DNA of 64,000 nucleotides, taken from positions 248,001 through 312,000 of the forward strand of contig NZ_RHOH01000002.1 in assembly GCF_003946115.1 (NCBI RefSeq), in the 5' to 3' direction. A model generated the notes under the pieces. That model searched no databases and had not been told where the DNA came from. It saw only the letters and a list, made by a program, of their open reading frames with translations. Positions 52,756-61,580 of this stretch are shown one piece after another (position 1 is the stretch's first letter; the number at the start of each line of letters is the position of its first letter). This DNA comes from Lacticaseibacillus daqingensis (lineage in GTDB: Bacteria; Bacillota; Bacilli; Lactobacillales; Lactobacillaceae). The translations under genes were made by a program, and so were the position numbers.

Positions 52756-52767
52756 CGCATTATAGCA
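52756..52767 (-). promoter_or_regulatory. Extended -10 promoter of the 51-residue gene
   Basis: Minus-strand TGCTATAAT (TATAAT at plus 52759-52764), ~45 bases before the start codon; the -35 region is poor. Confidence 0.6.
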
Positions 52768-52833
52768 TGCACGCGCGCATTTGGCGACGGCTGCGGGCAG
52801 TGGCAACCAAGACTGAAAATAATTGAATATTAC

Positions 52834-52862
52834 TTGCATAAAAATAAATCAGGGTGTATTGT
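52834..52862 (+). promoter_or_regulatory. Probable promoter of the glutamine-type transporter operon
   Basis: TTGCAT (52834-52839), 17-base spacer, TATTGT (52857-52862) in an unusually AT-rich stretch for this genome. Confidence 0.45.
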
Positions 52863-52899
52863 TTAAAGCATGATAAATTGTCAGGGGGACGTTATACAA

Positions 52900-54357
52900 A
52901 TGAAGAAGTACTTGCGCTGGGTCATGCTGATGATCCTCGGGTTCGCCGCTGCTTTTACCGCCGCGGCCACACCGGTCCATGCAGCGGATGACAGCCTGCA
53001 AAAAGTTAAGGCCAAAGGCACCCTGGTGATGGGGACCAGCCCAGACTACGCGCCATACGAGTTTTTGGTGAATGAGAACGGGAAGAACAAAGTTGTTGGG
53101 ATCGACGTTGAAATTGCGAAGAAGATCGCGGCCGACATGGGCGTCAAATTAGTCATCAAACAGATGGACTTTGACTCACTACTGGTCGGGTTGCAAACCG
53201 GCAAGGTCGATATGGTGCTGAGCGCCATGACTCCAACGGCGGAGCGGAAGCAAAGCGTGGATTTTTCCACCATCTACTACACCGCCAACCAGGACATCAT
53301 CGTCAACAAGGCAGACGCTAAGCTGTACAAGAGCGCAGAGTCCTTTGTCGGCAAGCAGGTGGGGGCCCAAACCGGGTCCATGCAGGCCGACTTGGTCAAG
53401 GAAAAGATGACGGACTCCAAGCTCTTGGGGCTGACCAAGGTGACCGACCTCATCTTGGCCCTGAAGTCGCACAAGGTGGAAGGGGTCGTTGCCGAGGAAC
53501 CGGTGGCCACCGCGTACGTGCAAAACGATTCGCAGCTGGCGCTGATCAAATCCGGCTGGTCGCTGGATCCTGAGGAAAACGGGCAGGCCATCGGGTTTGC
53601 CAAGGGTGCTGACGCCTTGGTGGCCCAGGCCAACCAGTCGATTGCCGAGATCAAGAAACAAGGCCTGATCAAGTCCTACATGAAGACTGCCGGCAAGTAC
53701 ATGACCCAAAACACGGCCAACACTTCCATGTTCCACTACTGGCGCTTCTTTGCCAAAGGGATCGGCTACACGTTGCTGATCACGGCCGTGGCCGTGGTCA
53801 TCGGGGTTGCGCTAGGGACGCTGCTCGCCCTGATGCGCCTCGGGCACGTGAAGGTGCTTAAAGCCTTGGCCGTGGCGTACATCGAGTTCGTCCGCGGCAC
53901 GCCACTGATGATCCAGGTGATGTTCGTCTACTTCGGTATCGGGATGTTCATTGACATTCCGGCGCTGATCGCCGGGATCATCGCGGTGGCCCTGAACTCC
54001 GGGGCCTACGTCGCCGAGATCATCCGCGGGGGGATCGAAAGCATTCCGGCCGGTCAAACTGAGGCGGCGCGCTCGCTGGGGCTGTCGCAGCGAGACACGA
54101 TGCAAAGCGTCATCCTGCCGCAGGCGATCAAGAACATCTGGCCGGCGCTGGGCAACGAATTCATTTCCCTGATCAAGGAGTCCTCCATTGTCTCCATCAT
54201 CGGGGTGACGGACCTGATCTACCAGCTGAAAGTCGTTCAAACCGCGACGTACAAAGGCGTTCAGCCGATCGTTGTCGCCATGGTCATTTACTTTGTCCTC
54301 ACATTCGGGCTGTCCAAACTGCTCGGTCACTTTGAAAGGAAGATGAAACATGAGTAA
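52900..54357 (+). CDS. Amino acid ABC transporter, fused substrate-binding protein and permease (glutamine type)
   Basis: 485 residues. A Sec signal peptide (~1-27: [22 protein letters not shown]) is followed by a family-3 solute-binding domain (~33-265: [62 protein letters not shown]) and then a permease domain with about five helices and the EAA loop [23 protein letters not shown]. Such fused binding protein-permeases (GlnP-like) import Gln/Glu or polar amino acids. The start is the ATG ten bases after AGGGGGA; an ATG 30 bases earlier has no ribosome site. The ATPase gene overlaps by eight bases. Confidence 0.92.
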   Translation: MKKYLRWVMLMILGFAAAFTAAATPVHAADDSLQKVKAKGTLVMGTSPDYAPYEFLVNENGKNKVVGIDVEIAKKIAADMGVKLVIKQMDFDSLLVGLQTGKVDMVLSAMTPTAERKQSVDFSTIYYTANQDIIVNKADAKLYKSAESFVGKQVGAQTGSMQADLVKEKMTDSKLLGLTKVTDLILALKSHKVEGVVAEEPVATAYVQNDSQLALIKSGWSLDPEENGQAIGFAKGADALVAQANQSIAEIKKQGLIKSYMKTAGKYMTQNTANTSMFHYWRFFAKGIGYTLLITAVAVVIGVALGTLLALMRLGHVKVLKALAVAYIEFVRGTPLMIQVMFVYFGIGMFIDIPALIAGIIAVALNSGAYVAEIIRGGIESIPAGQTEAARSLGLSQRDTMQSVILPQAIKNIWPALGNEFISLIKESSIVSIIGVTDLIYQLKVVQTATYKGVQPIVVAMVIYFVLTFGLSKLLGHFERKMKHE

Positions 54358-55093
54358 GCCATTGATTCAAATCAACCACCTCGTGAAGAAGTTCGGCGAT
54401 AATGTCGTGCTGAACGACATTACCGAAACCATCAACCAAGGCGACGTCATCGTTGTGATCGGGGCGTCTGGCGGTGGGAAGTCCACCTTCTTGCGCAGCC
54501 TGAATCTGCTGAACCAACCGACCAGTGGCGAGATCGAATTTGAAGGCACCAACCTGGTCGGCCTGTCTGAAAAGCAGCTCGACGCCGTGCGCGAAAAGAT
54601 GGGCATGGTGTTCCAGCAGTTCAACCTGTTCCCGAACATGACCGTCCTGGAAAACATCAAGCTGGCCCCGATGAAAGTCAAGGCCACCAGTGATGCGAAC
54701 GCAACGGCGAAGGCCCAGAAGTTGCTTGCGCAGGTCGGTCTGGCGGACAAGGCCGACGCTTACCCGGCGAGTCTGTCTGGGGGTCAGATGCAGCGTGTGG
54801 CCATCGCCCGCGCGCTGGCCATGGAGCCTGACGTGATGCTGTTTGATGAGCCCACCAGTGCGCTGGACCCTGAAATGGTCGGGGAAGTGCTGAAGGTCAT
54901 GCAAGACCTCGCCAAGTCTGGGATGACCATGGTCGTGGTCACCCACGAAATGGGCTTCGCCCGTGAAGTGGCAGATCAGGTGTGGTTCATGGACCAGGGG
55001 ATCATTGCCGAAAAAGGCGACCCGGAGCAGATCTTCACCGCGCCGAAGGAAGCGCGCACTAAGGACTTCTTGAGCAAGGTGCTGGCCCAATAA
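54350..55093 (+). CDS. glnQ: Amino acid ABC transporter ATP-binding protein (GlnQ type)
   Basis: A 247-residue ABC ATPase driving the fused binding protein-permease encoded just upstream. Walker [11 protein letters not shown]-loop [17 protein letters not shown], signature [15 protein letters not shown], Walker [15 protein letters not shown] and the switch His in [16 protein letters not shown] are all in place. Together with the upstream gene this makes a complete transporter with two copies of each. A terminator follows. Confidence 0.96.
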   Translation: MSKPLIQINHLVKKFGDNVVLNDITETINQGDVIVVIGASGGGKSTFLRSLNLLNQPTSGEIEFEGTNLVGLSEKQLDAVREKMGMVFQQFNLFPNMTVLENIKLAPMKVKATSDANATAKAQKLLAQVGLADKADAYPASLSGGQMQRVAIARALAMEPDVMLFDEPTSALDPEMVGEVLKVMQDLAKSGMTMVVVTHEMGFAREVADQVWFMDQGIIAEKGDPEQIFTAPKEARTKDFLSKVLAQ

Positions 55094-55108
55094 GGCGCTG
55101 CCGACTCG

Positions 55109-55138
55109 CGACCTGTCGATTTCTGACAGGTCGTTTTT
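55109..55138 (+). terminator. Terminator of the amino acid transporter operon
   Basis: CGACCTGTC / GACAGGTCG stem, seven-base loop, five T. Confidence 0.9.
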
Positions 55139-55294
55139 GTTTCTCGTGAAAAGGGCAGGGCGGCTCAGGGCCGTCGGGGTCTGGTGCGACGCGCGCTTGA
55201 GTCTGCTCGGCGGTGCGGTCGCTGGTGCTTGCAGGGGGGCTAGAACATCAGTACAATAGAGGGCGAACGTTTGTTTTGAAAGGAGGTCACGCGC

Positions 55295-57073
55295 GTGGCA
55301 TCGGAACACATTGAACACAAGCTGGCCTTGCTCCCCGATCTGCCGGGGTGTTACCAGATGAAGAACCTGAACGGGAAGATCATCTACGTCGGTAAAGCCA
55401 AGAACCTCAAGAATCGGGTGCGCTCGTACTTCAAAAGCAGTCACGATGGCAAAACCGCCAAGCTCGTTGCCGAAATCGCGGACTTTGACTACATCGTCAC
55501 GAGCTCGGACAAGGAGGCCTTTCTACTTGAGATCACACTGATCCAGAAGTGGCAGCCGTACTACAATATCAAGCTGAAGAAGGGGACCGGTTACCCGTAC
55601 ATCAAGATCACCAACGAGCGCGACCCCAAGATCTTGATCACCGGTGACATTCGCAAGGACGGGGCCTATTACTTCGGGCCGTATCCGAACGTCTACGCCG
55701 CACAAGAAACCATGCACTTCCTCCAAAAGGTCTACCCGCTGCGGCGCTGCAACGGGTTCCAGGGGCGGCCGTGCCTGTACTACCACATGGGGCAGTGCCT
55801 GGGCCCCTGCTGGCGCACGGTGCCTGAGGCGGAGTACGCCGCGCAGATCGCCAAGATCCGCAGCTTCTTGGACGGCAACACGGGCAAAGTGACTCGCGAG
55901 CTGACCCACAAGATGCAGACGGCCGCCGAACACCTCGAGTTCGAGCGCGCCGCCGAGTTGCGCGACCAGCTGCACTACATCGATGTGACGGTCGAGAAGC
56001 AAAAGATCATTTCAACGGATAAGACGCAGCGCGACATCTTCAATTTTTACATGGATAAGGGCTGGTTATCGATCCAGGTCTTCTTCATTCGCCAGGCGCG
56101 GCTGATGAAGCGCGAGTCCCGGCTGTTTCCGATCGTCAATTCGACGGCTGAAGAGTTTGAAACGTTCATCCTGCAGTTTTACGACCGCAAGAACAATGTC
56201 CGGCCCAAGGAGGTCTTGGTGCCGGCCGGGCTGGACAACGCGCTGCTGGAATCCGTGCTGGGGCTACCGGTGCGGACCCCACAGCGCGGTGAGAAGCGGC
56301 AACTGATGGAACTGGCGCACAAGAACGCGAAGATCAAGCTGGAGGAGAAGTTCCGGCTGATGGAGCTGGATAACCGGACCACCGTGGGGGCGCAAGCGGA
56401 GCTGTTTGCTGCCCTCGGTCTGCCGTTTGGCCACACGATCGAGGCCTTCGACCACAGCCACATTCAGGGCGCGGAGCCGGTGTCTGCGATGGTGTCTTTT
56501 GTCGATGGGCAGGCAGCCAAAACCAACTACCGCAAGTATAAGCTGGCCGCCGCCGAAGACCACCACAGCGCCAACGAAGACGCGAACACGCGCGAGGTGA
56601 TTCGCCGCCGCTACACGCGCCTGTTGAAGGAGAATGCCCCACTGCCAGATCTGATCCTGATGGACGGTGGCGCCATTGAAATGAATGCGGTCAAAGACGT
56701 GCTGGAAAACGAGCTGAACCTCGATATTCCGGTGGCGGGGATGGTCAAAAACGATAAGCACCAAACCGCGGCGCTGCTGTTCGGCGATGATGACACCCCG
56801 ATCAACCTGGACCCGCAGTCGCAGGGCTTCTTCCTGCTGACGCGGATCCAAGACGAGGTGCACCGCTTCGCCATCACGTTCCACCGGCAGCTGCACAATA
56901 AGAACTCGCTGGCCAGCCGGCTGGAAACGATCCAGGGCGTCGGCCCCAAGACGCGCACGAAGCTCTTGCGGGAGTTCAAAACGATTCCGCACATCAAGGC
57001 GGCCAGCCTCGAGGAGCTGACGGCGTTGGGGATCAGCAAAACCACGGCCCAGGCGATCAAGCTCTCGCTTTGA
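55295..57073 (+). CDS. uvrC: UvrC, excinuclease ABC subunit C
   Basis: A 592-residue dual-incision nuclease of nucleotide excision repair. Order: GIY-YIG domain (LPGCYQMKNLNGKIIYVGKAKNLKNRVRSYF), Cys-rich region (GFQGRPCLYYHMGQCLGPCW), UvrB-binding UVR motif (LTHKMQTAAEHLEFERAAELRDQLHYI), RNase H-like endonuclease domain (IEAFDHSHIQGAEPVSAMVSFVDG, LILMDGGAIEMNA), and C-terminal helix-hairpin-helix (IQGVGPKTRTKLLREF). GTG start with AAAGGAGG ahead. Standing alone, as usual for this gene. Confidence 0.97.
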   Translation: MASEHIEHKLALLPDLPGCYQMKNLNGKIIYVGKAKNLKNRVRSYFKSSHDGKTAKLVAEIADFDYIVTSSDKEAFLLEITLIQKWQPYYNIKLKKGTGYPYIKITNERDPKILITGDIRKDGAYYFGPYPNVYAAQETMHFLQKVYPLRRCNGFQGRPCLYYHMGQCLGPCWRTVPEAEYAAQIAKIRSFLDGNTGKVTRELTHKMQTAAEHLEFERAAELRDQLHYIDVTVEKQKIISTDKTQRDIFNFYMDKGWLSIQVFFIRQARLMKRESRLFPIVNSTAEEFETFILQFYDRKNNVRPKEVLVPAGLDNALLESVLGLPVRTPQRGEKRQLMELAHKNAKIKLEEKFRLMELDNRTTVGAQAELFAALGLPFGHTIEAFDHSHIQGAEPVSAMVSFVDGQAAKTNYRKYKLAAAEDHHSANEDANTREVIRRRYTRLLKENAPLPDLILMDGGAIEMNAVKDVLENELNLDIPVAGMVKNDKHQTAALLFGDDDTPINLDPQSQGFFLLTRIQDEVHRFAITFHRQLHNKNSLASRLETIQGVGPKTRTKLLREFKTIPHIKAASLEELTALGISKTTAQAIKLSL

Positions 57074-57082
57074 CCGTAAGCC

Positions 57083-57126
57083 AAACATGCGCCCAATTGA
57101 CGTTATCGTCAGTTGGGCGCATGTTT
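57083..57126. terminator. Bidirectional terminator between uvrC and the GNAT gene
   Basis: Stem of ~20 bp (AAACATGCGCCCAATTGACG and complement, one mismatch) with a TTAT loop. It lies between convergent genes. Confidence 0.85.
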
Positions 57127-57136
57127 GCGTGGCCGG

Positions 57137-57631
57137 TTACTTGGGTTGCACCAGCAGCTTGGACATCAGCACCTCATCGTGCAAGGGAATGTCATCTGCG
57201 CCGATGAAGGGAATCTCGGGTTTGCGCTGCCGCGCGATGTCGATGGAGCCGCGGATGATCTTGGTCAGGCGGTAGCCCTGGCGCTGGAAAAAGCCGAGCG
57301 CCTGCAGGTTATCATTCATGACGGAGACATCCATCTTGGTGAGGCCGATCATGCGGGCGCGGTTCTCCGCCAGGGCCAACAGCCGCTTGCCGATGCCGCG
57401 GCCACCGCGGACGCTGTTGAGGCTCACGATCGCCATGGCGTTGCCGTGGATCGCGAAGGTGATGAGGCCCACCACGGTGTCATCCGGCTCAAGCGCGATC
57501 AGGCCGTTCAGGTCGGCGAAGTGGTAGTCCCCCGAGGAGACGATCAGCGTCTCGCTCAACCAGTGATCGATAAAGTATTTACGGCCGGCCGCCTCATGGT
57601 CGGTCAGTTTTTCGTAGCGAGTGGCATCCAA
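57137..57631 (-). CDS. GNAT family N-acetyltransferase
   Basis: 164 residues of the GNAT fold: VVGLITFAIHGNAMAIVSLNSV (central strands), the acetyl-CoA loop RGGRGIGKRLLALAENRARMIG (R/Q-x-x-G-x-G/A), and DVSVMNDNLQALGFFQRQGYRLTKI, followed by a specific C-terminal extension (IPFIGADDIPLHDEVLMSKLL). Substrate unknown. TTG start with GGGAG nine bases ahead. It is monocistronic; upstream an extended -10 TGGTATACT is visible on the minus strand. Confidence 0.88.
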   Translation of the reverse strand: MDATRYEKLTDHEAAGRKYFIDHWLSETLIVSSGDYHFADLNGLIALEPDDTVVGLITFAIHGNAMAIVSLNSVRGGRGIGKRLLALAENRARMIGLTKMDVSVMNDNLQALGFFQRQGYRLTKIIRGSIDIARQRKPEIPFIGADDIPLHDEVLMSKLLVQPK

Positions 57632-57744
57632 ATGTCAGCGCTCCCTTCAGTGTGTTTCCCCTTCAGTATACCAACTTTGGCGCAAAAGTGTACCTAAACC
57701 GAGCGCCAAAGCGGCGATGATCGCAAGCGTTCCCGGCGGCGACT

Positions 57745-57790
57745 AAAACGGCGGCGATCGCCCCATTGAGGAGTGCTACCGCCGCCGTTT
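57745..57790 (-). terminator. Terminator of the fru operon
   Basis: Minus-strand stem AAACGGCGGCG / CGCCGCCGTTT (11 bp) with a ~23-base loop, then TTTT. Confidence 0.75.
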
Positions 57791-57811
57791 ATTTGCGCGC
57801 TGCCGTTTGCG

Positions 57812-59725
57812 TTAGTCCTGTTGCGCCGCTGGCCGCCACAGGCCGAGCAAGACGCCGGCGATGATGGCGCCGACCAGCAGGCTGACGATGAAGCCCAGCT
57901 TCTGGTTCGTGAGCGCCAAGGCGACGATGCCGCCGTGTGGGGCGGGCACGTTCACGCCGAAGACCTGAGTTAGCCCACCGGCGATGGCGCTGCCGATGAC
58001 CGAGCTGCCGATGACGTGCACCGGATCGGTGGCAGCAAACGGAATGGCGCCTTCCGTGATGAAGGTCAGCCCGAGCACGTAGTTGGACAGGCCAGAGTTG
58101 CGTTCCGTGGCGGTGAACTTGGCAGGAAAGAAGGTGGACGCGATGGCAATGGCCAGCGGCGGGATCATTCCCCCGATCATGACCGCGGCCATCCAGCGGC
58201 CGTCGGTGAAGTTAGAGGCCTGGTAGATCCCGATGGCAAAGGTGTACGCCGCCTTGTTGAAGGGGCCGCCCATGTCGATGCTCATCATCGCGGCGAGGAT
58301 GACGCCGACAAGAATGGCGTTACCGGTGCCCATGCCTTCCAAGAAGTTGATCAGCGCGCCGTTGAGGGCAGCAAACAGCGGGTTGACCGCAAAGAACATG
58401 ATCAGGCCCATCAAGGCGAGCCCGATGACCGGATAGATCAGGATGGTTTTGAGCCCATCCAGGCTGTGCGGCATCGGGGCGAGTAGCTTCTTGAGCCCGA
58501 CGATCAGCCAACCGGCGATGAACCCCGCGGCGAGCCCACCGATGAAGCCGGCCGGATTTTGCGCGTGCACCACCGAAGCGGTGGCAAGCGTCGCCATGTA
58601 GCCGCCGACAAACCCGGGCATCAGGGCTGGTCGGTCGCCGATGGATACCGCGATATAGGCAGCGAGTACCGGAACGAGAAAACTGAAGGCGTAGTTGCCG
58701 AGGTTGTTGGTGAAGGTGAAGGCCATGGACTTGGCCCCGAAGGCATTTTCGAAGATGAAGGACAGCGCCATGATGATCCCGCCGCCCACGACGAACGGTA
58801 ACATGTTGGACACGCCGTTCATCAGGTCCTGGTAGATGCGGTTCCACAGGCCCTTTTGAGTCGGCTCGGTGCTGGCGGGGGCCCCGTCGGCTTGGTACAG
58901 CGGCCCCTGTTTCTCAAGCGTGGCCTGAATCAGTTCGGCGGGTTTTTTGATGCCATCAATGACCGGCCGGTTCAGCAGGTGCTTGCCTGCAAACCGCGGC
59001 ATGTCGACTTTCTTGTCGGCGGCGATGATGACCCCGACAGCGCGTTCGATGTCTACCGCACTCAGGCGGTGCTTAACGCCTTCAGACCCGTTGGTTTCGA
59101 CCTTGATCGCGACGCCCATTTTCTCGGCGGTTTCCTTCAGCGCGGCCTCGGCCATGTAGGTGTGCGCGATGCCGGTGGGGCAGGCCGTGACCGCGACGAT
59201 GAACGGTTGGTCGGAGGAAGCCGCCTGAGTCGGGGCGGGTGTTGCGGCTGCGGCGTCCTTTGCGTCCTTGGCGGCTTGAGCCGCGGTGAACAGCTGGACA
59301 ACTTGTTCCGGCGTCTGCGCCTCTTTCAGGGCCGCGACCAGCTGGGGCTCGATCAGGAGGGAAGACAGCGCGGCGAGGGCGGCGAGGTGCGTATTATTGG
59401 CGCCTTCCGGAGCGGCGATCATGAAGAACAGGTGGACCGGCTGGCCATCCAGCGCGTCGAAGTCGACCCCAGCGGCGCTTTTGGCGAAAAGCACGGTTGG
59501 GCGCGTGACCGCGGCGTCCTTGGCGTGCGGCATGGCGATACCGTCCCCAATGCCGGTGGTGGACTCACTTTCGCGGCGCAAGATGTCTTGTTTGTACAGC
59601 GTGGCATCAGTGATGACTCCGGTGTCGGCGTATTTTTGCACCATTTCGTCGATGGCCCCGGCCTTGTCGTGGGCCGCCAAAGCCATGATCATCACTTCTG
59701 GGCGTAACAGGTCACGAATATCCAT
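57812..59725 (-). CDS. fruA: Fructose-specific PTS enzyme IIABC
   Basis: A 637-residue membrane transporter that takes up fructose and phosphorylates it to fructose 1-phosphate. Domains in order: EIIA (~1-150, active His in IGDGIAMPHAKDA), a Pro/Ala linker, EIIB (~172-270, active Cys in AVTACPTGIAHTYMAEAAL), and EIIC (~290-637, about ten helices, with FVGGYMATLATASVVHAQNPAGFIGGLAAGFIAG). The A-B-C order and single polypeptide are typical of Gram-positive FruA. GGAGG lies ahead of the ATG, which overlaps the fruK stop (TAATG). Confidence 0.95.
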   Translation of the reverse strand: MDIRDLLRPEVMIMALAAHDKAGAIDEMVQKYADTGVITDATLYKQDILRRESESTTGIGDGIAMPHAKDAAVTRPTVLFAKSAAGVDFDALDGQPVHLFFMIAAPEGANNTHLAALAALSSLLIEPQLVAALKEAQTPEQVVQLFTAAQAAKDAKDAAAATPAPTQAASSDQPFIVAVTACPTGIAHTYMAEAALKETAEKMGVAIKVETNGSEGVKHRLSAVDIERAVGVIIAADKKVDMPRFAGKHLLNRPVIDGIKKPAELIQATLEKQGPLYQADGAPASTEPTQKGLWNRIYQDLMNGVSNMLPFVVGGGIIMALSFIFENAFGAKSMAFTFTNNLGNYAFSFLVPVLAAYIAVSIGDRPALMPGFVGGYMATLATASVVHAQNPAGFIGGLAAGFIAGWLIVGLKKLLAPMPHSLDGLKTILIYPVIGLALMGLIMFFAVNPLFAALNGALINFLEGMGTGNAILVGVILAAMMSIDMGGPFNKAAYTFAIGIYQASNFTDGRWMAAVMIGGMIPPLAIAIASTFFPAKFTATERNSGLSNYVLGLTFITEGAIPFAATDPVHVIGSSVIGSAIAGGLTQVFGVNVPAPHGGIVALALTNQKLGFIVSLLVGAIIAGVLLGLWRPAAQQD

Positions 59726-60642
59726 TAGATCTCCTCCAAACTGATTGTGTGATAAACTGCGTCGATCTGCGCGCGGGTGGCCAGGTCCTGCGTGAAGGCA
59801 GTTGCGCTACCGCACGCGATCCCGACTTTGAACGCTTCCAGCGCATCCCCGGTGCGGGTCAGCGTGCCGGTGAAGCCGGCCAGCATGGAATCGCCGGCGC
59901 CCACTGAGTTGACGACCTGCCCGGCCGGCACGGTCCCGTGGTAGGCGTGTTCTGGGGTGATCATCAAGGCGCCTTTGCCGGCCATGGACACCAGCACATG
60001 CTGGGCGCCGCGCGTCAGCAGGTCTCGGCCGGCCGCAACAATGCTGGGCAGGTCGGGGTATTCTGGCACGTTGAACAGGGCGGCCAGCTCATGGTGGTTC
60101 GGCTTCACGACCAGCGGGTGTTGGCTCAGCGTCTCCAGCAAGGCCTGCCCGGTGGTGTCGATGACAAAGTCGGCGTGCGCCGCGCGGATCATCGGGATCA
60201 AGTCGCGGTAGAAGCTGACGGGCAGGCCGGTTGGGAGGCTACCGGCCATCACGACGACATCCCCGGGGCACAACTGGTCTTGTAGCGCCTGACAGAATGC
60301 GGCTTGCTCAGCCTCGATGACGTGTGGCCCCGGCGCGTTGAGCTCGGTTTCCGCTTCGCCTTTGAGCTTGACGTTGATGCGCGTGTCTGCCGCGATCGGG
60401 GTGAAGGCGTGGGCCAGGCCGCGGGCCGTCAGCTCGGCTTCAATGAACTGGCCGGTGAAGCCGCCGACGAACCCCAGCGCGGTGGTTGGCAGCGCCAGCG
60501 CCTGCAGAATGCGGCTGACGTTGATGCCTTTGCCTCCCGGGAGTTTGACGGCAGTCGCCAGGCGGTTGACCTGGCCGAGCTGTAGCTGATCGAGGGTGAC
60601 CACGTAGTCGATGGACGGGTTAAGGGTGATTGAATAGATCAA
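59725..60642 (-). CDS. fruK: 1-phosphofructokinase
   Basis: A 305-residue PfkB-family kinase converting fructose 1-phosphate to fructose 1,6-bisphosphate. Signatures: ITLNPSIDYVV, GGKGINVSRILQALALPTTALGFVGGFTG, PGDVVVMAGSLPTGLP, and the catalytic GQVVNSVGAGDSMLAGFTG (GAGD). TTG start with AGGAGGT eight bases ahead. It overlaps the fruR end by four bases and fruA by one, so the operon is tightly coupled. Confidence 0.95.
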   Translation of the reverse strand: MIYSITLNPSIDYVVTLDQLQLGQVNRLATAVKLPGGKGINVSRILQALALPTTALGFVGGFTGQFIEAELTARGLAHAFTPIAADTRINVKLKGEAETELNAPGPHVIEAEQAAFCQALQDQLCPGDVVVMAGSLPTGLPVSFYRDLIPMIRAAHADFVIDTTGQALLETLSQHPLVVKPNHHELAALFNVPEYPDLPSIVAAGRDLLTRGAQHVLVSMAGKGALMITPEHAYHGTVPAGQVVNSVGAGDSMLAGFTGTLTRTGDALEAFKVGIACGSATAFTQDLATRAQIDAVYHTISLEEI

Positions 60643-61388
60643 GGGTGGACCTCCTGAATGTTGGAATGCGCGGCGTAGTCAGGGGAAAGCCCGGCCAGGC
60701 TGGTGGTGAGCAAAAGGCCGGTGGTCAGCGGCGCAAATTGGGCGAAGCTGACCTGCCCGAACTTGGCGGGATCTGCCAGGATCACGGTTTGACGGGCGTG
60801 GGCGATGACGGCTCTTTTCACTTGCGCCTCTTCGGCATCCGGCGTGGTCAGGCCAAACTTGGGATGCACGCCGTTGGTCCCGATGAAGGCGATGTCAAAG
60901 TGTAGGGTCTCAAGGGCAGCCACGGTGCTGGCGCCCACGGTGGCCTTGGTGGCCGCTTTGATGCGCCCACCGGGCATGTGCGTGGGAATGCCGTAGTCGG
61001 CCAGCTGGCTTGCGTTGTCGACGCCGGTGGTCACCACCGTCACCGCCAAGTCTTGCAGCAGCGGGATCAGCTGGGCTGTGGTCGTGCCGGCATCCAAAAA
61101 CAGGGTGCTGTGCGGGGCGATCATCGCTGCTGCGGCTTGGGCGATCCATTGTTTCTCTTGAAGCGCCTGCGTGGCCTTTTCCTGAACACTGGGTTCGCTT
61201 TGCGGCTGTGACAGGCGCTCGGCGCCGCCATGAATCCGGCGAAGCACGCCGCTGGCCTCAAGCTCGGCAAGATCGCGCCGAATCGTGGACTCCGACGCTT
61301 GAAGCGCCGTCATCAGGTCTTTGGCGGTCACGATCGGTTGCTGGGTCAGGGCGGTTTTGATGTAGCGCTGCCGTTCTTCTGTAAGCAT
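60639..61388 (-). CDS. fruR: DeoR family regulator of the fructose operon
   Basis: 249 residues: an N-terminal DeoR helix-turn-helix (LTEERQRYIKTALTQQPIVTAKDLMTALQASESTIRRDLAELEASGVLRRIHGGA) and a C-terminal sugar-phosphate-binding domain (LFLDAGTTTAQLIPLL, DIAFIGTNGVHPKFGLTTPDAEEAQVKRAVIAHA, LADPAKFGQV). First gene of fruR-fruK-fruA, so it likely senses fructose 1-phosphate and controls its own operon. The start is the ATG eight bases after GAGG; the ATG three codons earlier sits on the ribosome site. Confidence 0.93.
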   Translation of the reverse strand: MLTEERQRYIKTALTQQPIVTAKDLMTALQASESTIRRDLAELEASGVLRRIHGGAERLSQPQSEPSVQEKATQALQEKQWIAQAAAAMIAPHSTLFLDAGTTTAQLIPLLQDLAVTVVTTGVDNASQLADYGIPTHMPGGRIKAATKATVGASTVAALETLHFDIAFIGTNGVHPKFGLTTPDAEEAQVKRAVIAHARQTVILADPAKFGQVSFAQFAPLTTGLLLTTSLAGLSPDYAAHSNIQEVHP

Positions 61389-61407
61389 TTCCATCACCTC
61401 GATTTGA

Positions 61408-61435
61408 ATTATACGCCAAAACCATCCACAATCAA
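61408..61435 (-). promoter_or_regulatory. Promoter of the fru operon
   Basis: Minus-strand TTGATT, 16-base spacer, TATAAT (plus 61408-61413). The -35 lies inside CAATCAACC, which is repeated in inverse orientation as GGTTGATTG at about 61472-61480. Two further TCAAAA copies lie in between (61446 and 61456), a plausible FruR operator zone. Confidence 0.65.
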
Positions 61436-61484
61436 CCTAAAACGTTCAAAAACAGTCAAAAAAGTTGTGTGGGTTGATTGGTGC

Positions 61485-61504
61485 GAACAATTCATAAATT
61501 GTTC
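61485..61504. promoter_or_regulatory. Perfect palindrome between fruR and mupG
   Basis: GAACAATT - CATA - AATTGTTC, an 8+4+8 perfect inverted repeat in AT-rich DNA, 77 bases before mupG. Likely an operator for mupG or for the divergent fru operon. Confidence 0.6.
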
Positions 61505-61580
61505 CTACAAATCTAGAGAAACCCCTTTCATTGAGCTGAACCGCTATGCTAGACTGGAACGGTAAAGGGGGAATTGATTC

